Shown here one piece after another: positions 34,411 to 43,077 of a stretch of DNA of 64,000 nucleotides (the stretch's first letter is position 1; each line of letters opens with the position of its first letter). The notes below the pieces were generated by a model, which did no database searches, was not told the origin of the DNA, and was given only the letters and a program-made list of their open reading frames with translations. This stretch comes from an uncultured Bacteroides sp. (lineage in GTDB: Bacteria; Bacteroidota; Bacteroidia; Bacteroidales; Bacteroidaceae). The stretch covers positions 1 to 64,000 of the forward strand of contig CAQOGY010000001.1 in the NCBI GenBank assembly GCA_948847595.1, in the 5' to 3' direction. Position numbers and translations under genes: made by a program.

Positions 34411-37400
34411 ATGGCCATGAAAATTCGAATAGGTTTGTTAATCATATTAGGAGGATTATTGTATCCGGGTTATATTAACTCGCAGGAATCCCCTTATGTG
34501 TTCCGTCAGATTGGAGTTGTCGAAGGATTGCCGGATAACTATGTAAAGAGTGTTTTCCCCATTCCCGACGGACGTATCGGTGTCCGGAGCACTGTGCTGC
34601 TAAGTCTCTATGATGGTGCGAACTATTCAAACTTCCCTTTCAATATTCATGGCGAATACTCGATTGCGTACAACCATATTATTCCTGAACAATATATCGA
34701 TGCCGATAAACGTTTGTGGATGAAAGAACGCAAGAGCTTGCGTGTCTTTGATTTGACTACCGAACAGTACATCTATAACGTAGATTCCTTATTTCAGCAA
34801 TTCGGCTTGAAGGATAAAGTGGCGGATCTGATTATTGATTCAGAGAAACATTGTTGGTTTCTGATACCGGGCTCCTCTGTTTATATGTACGATGCAGAGA
34901 CAAAGTCAATTGAACAGGTTTGCAGGAATGATGAGTTTATGGAATACTATGGAGGATTGCTCGGAGTGGAAAGTCATGGTAAATACAGTTGGATGGTACA
35001 TCAGAAAGGAGCTATCCGTTGCTACGATTTGGAAAAGAAACGTTTTGTGCAGCAACTTGATTTTCTGAAAGACCAATTGAAACCGGATGATCGTGTGATT
35101 CTAAAGATACTCGATAATGGTGACTTTTGGCTGATGTGGGATCGGGGAGTAGGTTACTATGATGTTTACAATAAAAAATGGAATCAAATCTCCGGTATCC
35201 AACTCGAACACTATTCATGGTTTACTTCTATGGATGTGGATAAAGGGGGCAACGCATGGGTAGGAACTGTTATGGATGGCTTTTACGTCATTGATATGCA
35301 TAATTTCTCCGTAACCCGTACGTTGGACATTCCTTTATTATCTGGCAACACTGTACGTAATGGCATTCAGAGCATCTATTGCGACCGGGAGAATAATTCC
35401 GTATGGATAGGACTCTATAATCAGGGAATGTGCTATTATCATCCTAGCATGAATAAGATAGTGCTGTATAATAAAAAGATGGTTAATGGCGACTGGAAGG
35501 GGGAAGAAATCCGTTGTATGCTCGAAACATCCAAGGGAGAAATCCTGATGGGTACAACCCAAGGTGTCTATCGTTATGAGCCGTCGACTAAGAGAATGAA
35601 CAGCTTCTATCATGAATTTAATCAGAAAAATTGTCGTGTACTCTATGAAGACAGCAAGAAGCGCGTTTGGGTAGGGACATACCACGATGGACTGTACTGC
35701 ATAGATCGTGGAAAAGTCCGTTCGTATGATTACCCCGATACGGATTATCAGAACGAACTGGATTTCAGTAATATACGTACTATGATCGAAGATCCTTCCG
35801 GCCGGTTGTGGGTAAGTATATATGGCGGTGTAGGACTGTTCGATCCTGAAAACGGACAGATAAACCTATTGTCCGAACAGTTCCCCGAATTAAGGAAATA
35901 CAAGGTAGCCAATGCATTAGCCATAGATAACCAATCCCGACTGGTCGTAGGAAGTGATAACGGACTTTACATTTACGACCCTGCGAAGAATAAAATATGG
36001 ATACCCGAACAGGACGGCCAAGCCAATTCAATCTTTAATCAGGGAAGCATCAAGTACAACCAGATATTGAAAGACCACGAAGGCACTTTATGGTTTGCCA
36101 CTCAATATGGCTTGAACATCCTGACCCATAACGGTCAGAGTTATACATTAGGGAAAGAAGAGGGTTTGTCTACAGCCATATTGAATGTCGTGGAAGATAA
36201 AAACCATGATATATGGATATCGACAGTTACCTCTATCTATAAGGTAAAGGTTGACCGCAGAGCGGATAAATATAACTTTCATGTGATAAGTTGCCTGTCG
36301 GAAGATGAAATCCGTCAGGATGATTTATATAGTTTTCCTTCCTTAATGACCCGGGACAATCAGCTTTTCTTAGGGTTGATGAATGGCTTTATCGCTTTTT
36401 CGCCGGAGAACATGATAGACAATCAATGTCTCAACCGCCCCTTGTTTACCTCATTCCGCCTGTTTAATGTTCCGGTTGTTTCGGGCGAATCATATAACGG
36501 CCGTGTTTTGTTTGATAAGGCACTAAGCTATTCGGATGAGGTACAATTAGAGTATGACGAGAATTACATAACACTCGAATTCTCCGGCCTGAACTTTCCC
36601 AATCCTTCTCAGACTTCTTTCCGTTACCAACTCGAAGGATTCGACAAAGAATGGACGGAAACCCTTTTTGAAAATGGACAGGGACGTGTTGTCTATAATA
36701 ACCTTCCTTCGGGCGAATACATTTTCCGTGTTTCTGCTGCCGGAAACGACCGTATATGGGGGCCGGAATCCGAATTTAAGGTTGTTATCCGTCCGCCGTT
36801 TTGGGATACATTAGCCGCCCGCATCCTTTATGCTATTTTAGGCATTCTGTTTGTCTTCGGGTTGATTTATGTGATTAACCGCCGTAATCGTCGGAAAATG
36901 ATTCGTATGCAAGAGGAAGAAGCCTTGAAACAAAAAGAAGAATTAGATCAGATGAAATTCCGTTTCTTCACCAATATAAGTCACGAACTTCGTACTCCGC
37001 TGACACTGATTATCACCCCATTGGATATGATGATACGCCGGTTGACGGATGATGCAATGAAGAAACAACTGAATACTATCTATAAGAATGCCCAAAACCT
37101 GTTGTCACTGGTGAATCAACTACTCGATTTCCGCAAACTGGAAATGAAAGGGGAGAGGCTACACCTGATGAACGGCGATATGGAAGAATTTATAGTTTCT
37201 GCCTACAACAACTTCATGCCGATGGCAGTGGAAAAGCATCTGAATTTCGCTAACCAGTCGGAACATAGGGCACTCTATATGTTCTTCGACCGTGATAAGG
37301 TGCATAAGATAGTGAATAATCTCCTGTCTAATGCTTTCAAATACACCCCGGAAGGCGGTACAGTAAACTTACTGTTCTCAACGGAAGAGATAGAAGGAAG

Positions 37401-38496
37401 GAATTACGTAAGAATATCCGTATCCGACACCGGAATCGGAATATCCGAATCAGACCTTCCGTATATATTTGACCGTTTTTATCAGGTGGGAAATGAAGGG
37501 GATGAAAAAATAGGCAGTGGTATCGGACTTCATTTGGTAAGGGAATACGTAAATATACATGGCGGCCGTATTAAAGTAGACAGCCGGATAGATTGCGGAT
37601 CGGTATTTACCATTTGGCTGCCGATGGATTTGAAACCGGAATCGGACGAATTGCCGGAAGAAGTTATCGGAACGGAAACACCACCGGATACAAAAGAGAA
37701 AGAAACTACTGCATCCACAGTCGATGATAATCTGAAGAAACTGCTGTTGGTAGAAGACAATCAAGAGTTCCGTACTTTCCTGAAAGAACAGTTGGAAGAT
37801 TTTTATCAAATCATTGAAGCGGCAGACGGCGAGGAAGGAGAGCGGAAAGCGATAGAGGAAAACCCGAACTTGATTATCAGTGACATCATGATGCCAAAAG
37901 TAGACGGTATCGAACTTTGCCGCCGAATCAAGACGAACGTGCAGACATCCCATATACCTGTGATATTATTGACAGCCCGTACCGCTGATGATATTAAGAT
38001 TAACAGCTATGAAGTAGGAGCGGACTCTTATATGTCGAAGCCCTTCAACTTTGATATGCTGATGGTGCGCATTGAAAAACTGATAGAACAACAGGAAAAG
38101 AGAAAACAAGAATTCCGCAAGAATATAGAAGTAAATCCAAGTGCTATCACCATCACTTCAGTGGATGAGCAACTTATACAGAAGTGTCTGGAATACATAG
38201 AAAAGAACATGGACAATCCGGAATATGGCGTAGAAGAGTTGAGTGGTGATTTGGGCATGGTGCGTATGAGCCTTTACCGTAAGTTGCAATCCATCACCGG
38301 ACACACGCCGACCGACTTTATCCGCAGTATCCGTTTGAAACGCGCGGCACAATTATTGCAGGGAAGCCAATTGCCGATTGTCGAAATAGCGAATCGGGTA
38401 GGATTCAGTTCTCCTAGCTACTTCTCGAAGTGTTTTAGAGAAATGTTTGGGATGCTACCCAAGCAATATGCAGAGGAATCGGGAAGAAAAGGATGA
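34411..38496 (+). CDS. Hybrid two-component system sensor/regulator 2 (HTCS)
   Basis: This 1361-aa protein has the same domain order as the HTCS at 12847: signal peptide, Reg_prop double propeller (about 27-700), Y_Y_Y domain, membrane helix (about 798-822), HisKA with H858 in NISHELRTP, HATPase, receiver with D1158 in ISDIMMP, and AraC-type DNA-binding domain (about 1258-1355). Phosphorylation residues are intact. From the receiver through the linker the two proteins differ at only a handful of positions, and the helix-turn-helix blocks nearly match, so they should recognise the same DNA. The sensor domains diverge much more, so the inducers probably differ. No separate promoter is obvious; it may depend on that of the lyase at 32449. 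Confidence 0.95.
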   Translation: MAMKIRIGLLIILGGLLYPGYINSQESPYVFRQIGVVEGLPDNYVKSVFPIPDGRIGVRSTVLLSLYDGANYSNFPFNIHGEYSIAYNHIIPEQYIDADKRLWMKERKSLRVFDLTTEQYIYNVDSLFQQFGLKDKVADLIIDSEKHCWFLIPGSSVYMYDAETKSIEQVCRNDEFMEYYGGLLGVESHGKYSWMVHQKGAIRCYDLEKKRFVQQLDFLKDQLKPDDRVILKILDNGDFWLMWDRGVGYYDVYNKKWNQISGIQLEHYSWFTSMDVDKGGNAWVGTVMDGFYVIDMHNFSVTRTLDIPLLSGNTVRNGIQSIYCDRENNSVWIGLYNQGMCYYHPSMNKIVLYNKKMVNGDWKGEEIRCMLETSKGEILMGTTQGVYRYEPSTKRMNSFYHEFNQKNCRVLYEDSKKRVWVGTYHDGLYCIDRGKVRSYDYPDTDYQNELDFSNIRTMIEDPSGRLWVSIYGGVGLFDPENGQINLLSEQFPELRKYKVANALAIDNQSRLVVGSDNGLYIYDPAKNKIWIPEQDGQANSIFNQGSIKYNQILKDHEGTLWFATQYGLNILTHNGQSYTLGKEEGLSTAILNVVEDKNHDIWISTVTSIYKVKVDRRADKYNFHVISCLSEDEIRQDDLYSFPSLMTRDNQLFLGLMNGFIAFSPENMIDNQCLNRPLFTSFRLFNVPVVSGESYNGRVLFDKALSYSDEVQLEYDENYITLEFSGLNFPNPSQTSFRYQLEGFDKEWTETLFENGQGRVVYNNLPSGEYIFRVSAAGNDRIWGPESEFKVVIRPPFWDTLAARILYAILGILFVFGLIYVINRRNRRKMIRMQEEEALKQKEELDQMKFRFFTNISHELRTPLTLIITPLDMMIRRLTDDAMKKQLNTIYKNAQNLLSLVNQLLDFRKLEMKGERLHLMNGDMEEFIVSAYNNFMPMAVEKHLNFANQSEHRALYMFFDRDKVHKIVNNLLSNAFKYTPEGGTVNLLFSTEEIEGRNYVRISVSDTGIGISESDLPYIFDRFYQVGNEGDEKIGSGIGLHLVREYVNIHGGRIKVDSRIDCGSVFTIWLPMDLKPESDELPEEVIGTETPPDTKEKETTASTVDDNLKKLLLVEDNQEFRTFLKEQLEDFYQIIEAADGEEGERKAIEENPNLIISDIMMPKVDGIELCRRIKTNVQTSHIPVILLTARTADDIKINSYEVGADSYMSKPFNFDMLMVRIEKLIEQQEKRKQEFRKNIEVNPSAITITSVDEQLIQKCLEYIEKNMDNPEYGVEELSGDLGMVRMSLYRKLQSITGHTPTDFIRSIRLKRAAQLLQGSQLPIVEIANRVGFSSPSYFSKCFREMFGMLPKQYAEESGRKG

Positions 38497-38502
38497 CATT
38501 GT

Positions 38503-38533
38503 GCTTGCATTTATAGTTTAATTGTTACATTTG
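38503..38533 (+). promoter_or_regulatory. Predicted promoter of the small lipoprotein gene, with shared 17-mer
   Basis: A perfect -7 box TACATTTG is at 38526-38533, with CTTG at 38504-38507 and an 18-bp spacer. The -33 part lies in GCTTGCATTTATAGTTT (38503-38519), which is identical to 18736-18752 in the inverted-repeat element of cassette A. Confidence 0.5.
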
Positions 38534-38611
38534 CGTCGTATTAAACAGGATAATTGTAAAATCTTGATTGTATTGGGGCTGAAAAAGTTTTATTTTATAA
38601 TATATATTGAT

Positions 38612-38986
38612 ATGAAAGTATTAGTTTTAATTTCGTTGGTAGGAGGTTTGTTGTTATCCTCTTGCGGAGGTGGCAGTTCAAAAAATAATGCAAATAGTGA
38701 GAATGTAAATCCGGCAGATACAATCTATTTGGGTGACTTGCGTGAAAAGTTTGCAGGAGATAGTGTTTTCTTTAAAGTAGTAGCGCCGGATTTGATGTTG
38801 ATGGATTATCAATACTTCTGGGCGGTGACAGAATCGGACGCAATAGGGAAAGGACTTACAAAAGAGTACTATAAACGCGTAAAGAAAGAAATTACCGATA
38901 CGAATGAAGCTATCAAAAGAGGTGTGATGAAAGGTGCGAACGTAAAGCGCATACCGGATTTCCAGGCAGCTCAGGAAAGCAAATAA
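38612..38986 (+). CDS. Small lipoprotein, unknown function
   Basis: This 124-aa protein has a lipoprotein signal (MKVLVLISLVGGLLLSSC, C18) followed by a Gly/Ser/Asn-rich linker and a small hydrophilic domain (TIYLGDLREKFAGDSVFF ... KRGVMKGANVKRIPDF). I do not recognise a family. The frame is open from 38522, but ATG 38612 is the only start that gives the lipoprotein signal. It lies between HTCS 2 and the sigma factor of cassette B, has its own promoter-like box and a terminator after it, and has no counterpart in cassette A. It may be unrelated to the PUL. Confidence 0.65.
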   Translation: MKVLVLISLVGGLLLSSCGGGSSKNNANSENVNPADTIYLGDLREKFAGDSVFFKVVAPDLMLMDYQYFWAVTESDAIGKGLTKEYYKRVKKEITDTNEAIKRGVMKGANVKRIPDFQAAQESK

Positions 38987-39033
38987 TATATCCTTCCGGA
39001 TGAAAGACATTCATCCATGAAAATTTAAGAACA

Positions 39034-39068
39034 GGGGAACCGTCAATTGTAACGGCATCCCCTTTTTT
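39034..39068 (+). terminator. Terminator after the small lipoprotein gene
   Basis: The hairpin GGGGA(A)CCGT / ACGG(CA)TCCCC at 39034-39062 has a small internal bulge and is followed by TTTTTT. Confidence 0.75.
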
Positions 39069-39128
39069 ATTGCACTGACGGCTGGATTTATCCCGATGAA
39101 ATGGGGAATTTTTGCAAAATAACACGCT

Positions 39129-39194
39129 TGTTACGATAGTTTTGTTATCTGTTACTTATGTGGTATTTGCTTTTAAAACTTATCCCTACTTTTG
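39129..39194 (+). promoter_or_regulatory. Direct-repeat operator and promoter of sigma factor B (site 3)
   Basis: TGTTAC occurs at 39129 and 39150 (21 bp apart), and a perfect -7 box TACTTTTG starts at 39187, 37 bp after the second copy. The second half-sites (TTACCA at 17032) are not well kept here. The leader after the -7 box also resembles that of sigma factor A (both contain AAACGGATAAA), so the two promoters are homologous. Confidence 0.72.
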
Positions 39195-39224
39195 TATCAT
39201 CGTTAAACGGATAAATTTAATGCC

Positions 39225-39755
39225 ATGGAAAAACAGCAGACTACATTTGACGACTTCTTCTCTGAATGCTACCTTAAATATAGGGAGTATATCAAAAATT
39301 ATATCGCTATCCGCATTTGCCATCCGCACGAAGCGGAAGATCTGGCGCAGGATGTCTTTGTCCGCTTATGGGAGCATAGGGCATTCGTGAATAAAGACAC
39401 TGTCTGGTCTTTGCTCTTCACCATCGCCCGCAATATCGTAACGGACAAGATACGTCGTTATTACAAGCAGGAAGATTTCATCGCCTATATATATAATAAG
39501 GTGGAAGATTCCGCCCGGAACACGACGGAAGATGCCGTCCACTATCGTGAACTGAAGAAACTACATGATAAGGTGGTAGAAACGCTTCCCGCCAAACGTC
39601 GCCGGATTTACGAGTTGAGTTTCAATAATGAACTCTCTTGTCCTGCCATTGCGGGAAAATTGTCTTTGTCTCCCCGTACGGTAGAATGCCAATTATTACT
39701 GGCACGCAAAACAGTACGCACTTATTTGCAGAATGAATTCTCCAAAGTCGGTTAG
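39225..39755 (+). CDS. ECF-type RNA polymerase sigma factor (cassette B)
   Basis: This 176-aa sigma-70 family protein is paralogous to that at 18962. Region 2 contains DFFSECYLKYREYIKNYI and AEDLAQDVFVRLWEHRAFV; region 4 contains LPAKRRRIYELSF and LSPRTVECQLLLARKTVR. Start ATG 39225 fits the promoter at 39187-39194. As in cassette A, susC follows at once (49 bp) and no anti-sigma factor gene is present. Regions 2.4 and 4.2 differ from the first copy at several positions, so promoter specificity may overlap only in part. Confidence 0.9.
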   Translation: MEKQQTTFDDFFSECYLKYREYIKNYIAIRICHPHEAEDLAQDVFVRLWEHRAFVNKDTVWSLLFTIARNIVTDKIRRYYKQEDFIAYIYNKVEDSARNTTEDAVHYRELKKLHDKVVETLPAKRRRIYELSFNNELSCPAIAGKLSLSPRTVECQLLLARKTVRTYLQNEFSKVG

Positions 39756-39804
39756 ATACCAGATTCGGAAAAACACATATTAACTTTAACAATTTAATAG
39801 TATT

Positions 39805-42800
39805 ATGGAAATTAAATCCAAATTCTTATGTTCAAAAGGAGTCGCATTGGCTTTCGCCATGCTGCTGGGTGGTTCGCCCGGTGTATTGCTCTATGCAAAT
39901 GATTCTGTAGAAGAGAGTTTGATGGTAGCCCAGGCAGGGCGTACTATCAAAGGACTTGTTACGGACGCGAATGGTGAACCGCTGATTGGTTGTAATGTGG
40001 TGGTCGTAGGAAGCAATGCAGGGGTAATTACCGATATTGACGGTCGGTTCGCGCTGAATGTTCCTGTGGATGCAAAACAAATTAGAATTACTTATATCGG
40101 GTATGCAGATCAGATTGTCAATTTGAATGGGCGGTCAGATTTCAAGGTTGTGTTGAAAGAAGATAATAATGCATTGGACGAAGTGGTGGTAGTAGGTTAT
40201 GGTACACAGAAAAAAGCCACATTGACCGGTGCGGTAGAACAAGTCAGTAGTAAAGTTCTCGAGAGCCGTGCCATTACGAATGTGGGTGTAGCCTTGCAAG
40301 GAGCTACTCCGGGCTTGGTTGTTACCCGTTCGTCTTCACGTCCCGGTAATGAAGGACTGAACTTTCAGATTCGTGGAGCAACTTCTGTCAATGGTGGCAG
40401 TCCATTGATTATAGTAGATGGGGTTCCTATTTTGAATAGCGAATCTTTCCAGAATTTGAATGCGGATGATATTGAAAATATCAGTGTCCTGAAAGATGGT
40501 TCAGCTTCTATTTATGGAGCCAAAGCTGCTAATGGTGTAATCCTGGTGACTACAAAGAAAGGAAAAGGAAAAACAACAGTTGATTATAACTTTAATATGC
40601 GTTTCACTACCAACGGCATTATGGCTTTCTCTCCTAGTATGCAACAATATGCTACCATGTGGTTGGAAGCGAATAAGGAGATGCCCGAACATGACTGGTG
40701 GGGCTGGGGAGAAGAAAACCTCAAGAGAATGGCACAAGGCATCGAAGGTATTTATGAATCGACTATATCAGATTGGGGCACTATGTTTGTGGGTAATGCC
40801 AATCGTCTGGATGAGCTGTTTGCACGTCGTTATTCCTATCAGCATAACTTGAGTGTGTCCGGTGCCACTGATAAATCCGATTATCGTATTTCCTTGGAAT
40901 ATGCAGATAATCAGGCAAACTTGGCAACAGCCTATGATGGGCAGAAACAGTTGAATTTACGTCTCAATTATGGGATAAAATTGACCGACTGGTTTAAACT
41001 GGAAACTTTTGCCAGTATGATTAAGACAAATACTGATACACCGACACATGGTATCGACCGTACACTTTATGGAAACGACGCTCCTTTCTTTCCAGCTAAA
41101 AATTCTTATGGTCAGTGGTATGCTAACTTTGGGAATGTAGGCGATCGTAATGCCGCTGCGGCTACAACCGACGGCGGACGTGATGAGAGAGAAAAGCTGA
41201 CTACCCGCGTAGACTTTAAAGCCTTGGTCGACATTTGGAAAGGGATAACTTTTGAAGGTACGGCTTCCTTCCAGAATGAGGAATATCGGCGTGAACGTTA
41301 TTCATTACCGGTCCAATGTTATAACTGGTTTGGTGAGAAATCTTCCAAATTAGTGTATGAAACTACGCAGACACTTAGTACGCCACAGGACGTAATGAAC
41401 TTTAAAGATTCCCATCAGCCGGGATATTTGGTACAGGCAAATAACGCCCGTTATCAGTATTATTCAGCATTACTTAAATACAAACGTACATTTGCAGAGA
41501 TGCACAACGTGGATGCAATGTTTGGTATTACAGCTGAAAAGTATATGACTAAGAAGGTGGTGACGGCACGTGAAGAATTTGAAGATGTGGGTATTTATGA
41601 TTTGAATCTGGCTGCAGGCAAACAAGGTAACGGGGGAGGAAAGTCCCAAAATGGAACCTATTCTTATATCGCTCGTTTGAATTATAACTATGCAGAAAAG
41701 TATATGGTTGAGTTATTGGCACGTCGTGATGGAAACTCTAAGTTTGCCGCAGGCTACCGTTTTAAAAATTTTGGCTCTGTATCCTTGGGATGGGCGTTCT
41801 CTGAGGAACAGTTCATGCACTTCTTAAAACCTGTTGTCTCCTTTGGAAAACTACGTTTCAGTTATGGTACTTCAGGAAATGATGTCGGTTTGAGTGATTT
41901 TGATTATGTAGGTACTATCGGGCTGGGTACAGCCGGATTTGGATTAACACCTGCCAATCAAGTTTCTTCCAGTTTTGGCGGATTGACTTCTTATGAACGT
42001 ACGTGGGAGAAAGTGAAACAAAAAAACTTTGGTGTTGATTTGAATTTCTTTGATAATCGTTTGAGAGCATCCTTTGATTACTTTATAAAAGATAACATCG
42101 GTATGTTGGTGAATGTCACTTATCCGGGAGTATTAGGTGGTAAGGCACCGAAGACAAATAGCGGTCATCTCAATGTGAAAGGTTGGGAATTTAATTTGGG
42201 ATGGCGTGATCAGATAAAAGACTTTACATATTATGCAAATTTCAATATCGGTGACACAAAAAGTCTGCTGAAAGACATGGAAGGTGCGGACAATTATGGT
42301 GCCGGATGGAATGCCCAAGTGAACGGCTATCCGTTAAACTCGTATTTCCTTTATCGTACAGACGGATTTTTCAAGGATCAGGCAGAAGTGGACCGTTATT
42401 ATGCACTTTATGAAAACGGTGCAGAGCTGCTTGGCAATTTAGGTTCCGGTACCTCGAGCCAATTACGTCCCGGTGATACAAAACGACTGGATTTGAACGG
42501 AGATTATAAGATTACCGGTGCAGGTAATGAAAACAGTGACTTGCAGTTTATGGGAGATTCAAATCCGCATTTCGTTTTCGGTCTTACATTAGGGGGCTCA
42601 TGGAAAGGTATTGATCTTACTGCCATGTTCCAGGGAGTCGGTAAGCAGTATGTGATCCGTAACGATTGGATGGCATATCCGTTCCAGTCACGTACATCTA
42701 ACCAAAATCCTACGTTTCTTGGTAATACATGGACAGCGGATAATCCCGGAGCGGAATATCCCCGTTTGACTACTAATACGGCAGTTTCTCACTGGAATTA

Positions 42801-43053
42801 TGAGAATAATGATTTTATGTTGCAGAACAATCGTTATATCCGTCTGAAATCCTTGATTGTGGGATATACTTTGCCCCAGATATGGACTCGTAAGGTGAAA
42901 CTTGAAAAGGTACGTCTCTATTTCTCCGGAAATGACCTGTGGGAGACTACCAGTATCAAGGATGGTTTTGATCCTGAAATGGGAGCTGCTTCCAATAATA
43001 GCGGATATCCGTTTGCTCGTACGTGGTCGTTCGGCTTGAACGTCACTTTATAA
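39805..43053 (+). CDS. SusC/RagA-type TonB-dependent outer-membrane transporter (cassette B)
   Basis: This 1082-aa outer-membrane transporter has the same domains as the copy at 19533: signal sequence, CarboxypepD_reg-like domain (IKGLVTDANGEPLIGCNV), TonB-box region (DEVVVVGYGTQKKATLTG), plug and barrel ending LNVTL. It lacks an STN signalling domain. Long identical segments (SYQHNLS, ATAYDGQKQ, FMLQNNRYIRLKSL) show recent common descent with cassette A, while the extracellular-loop-rich parts differ more. It pairs with the SusD at 43078, which starts 24 bp downstream. Confidence 0.96.
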   Translation: MEIKSKFLCSKGVALAFAMLLGGSPGVLLYANDSVEESLMVAQAGRTIKGLVTDANGEPLIGCNVVVVGSNAGVITDIDGRFALNVPVDAKQIRITYIGYADQIVNLNGRSDFKVVLKEDNNALDEVVVVGYGTQKKATLTGAVEQVSSKVLESRAITNVGVALQGATPGLVVTRSSSRPGNEGLNFQIRGATSVNGGSPLIIVDGVPILNSESFQNLNADDIENISVLKDGSASIYGAKAANGVILVTTKKGKGKTTVDYNFNMRFTTNGIMAFSPSMQQYATMWLEANKEMPEHDWWGWGEENLKRMAQGIEGIYESTISDWGTMFVGNANRLDELFARRYSYQHNLSVSGATDKSDYRISLEYADNQANLATAYDGQKQLNLRLNYGIKLTDWFKLETFASMIKTNTDTPTHGIDRTLYGNDAPFFPAKNSYGQWYANFGNVGDRNAAAATTDGGRDEREKLTTRVDFKALVDIWKGITFEGTASFQNEEYRRERYSLPVQCYNWFGEKSSKLVYETTQTLSTPQDVMNFKDSHQPGYLVQANNARYQYYSALLKYKRTFAEMHNVDAMFGITAEKYMTKKVVTAREEFEDVGIYDLNLAAGKQGNGGGKSQNGTYSYIARLNYNYAEKYMVELLARRDGNSKFAAGYRFKNFGSVSLGWAFSEEQFMHFLKPVVSFGKLRFSYGTSGNDVGLSDFDYVGTIGLGTAGFGLTPANQVSSSFGGLTSYERTWEKVKQKNFGVDLNFFDNRLRASFDYFIKDNIGMLVNVTYPGVLGGKAPKTNSGHLNVKGWEFNLGWRDQIKDFTYYANFNIGDTKSLLKDMEGADNYGAGWNAQVNGYPLNSYFLYRTDGFFKDQAEVDRYYALYENGAELLGNLGSGTSSQLRPGDTKRLDLNGDYKITGAGNENSDLQFMGDSNPHFVFGLTLGGSWKGIDLTAMFQGVGKQYVIRNDWMAYPFQSRTSNQNPTFLGNTWTADNPGAEYPRLTTNTAVSHWNYENNDFMLQNNRYIRLKSLIVGYTLPQIWTRKVKLEKVRLYFSGNDLWETTSIKDGFDPEMGAASNNSGYPFARTWSFGLNVTL

Positions 43054-43077
43054 TAGTCATTTTAAATACAGAATAAT

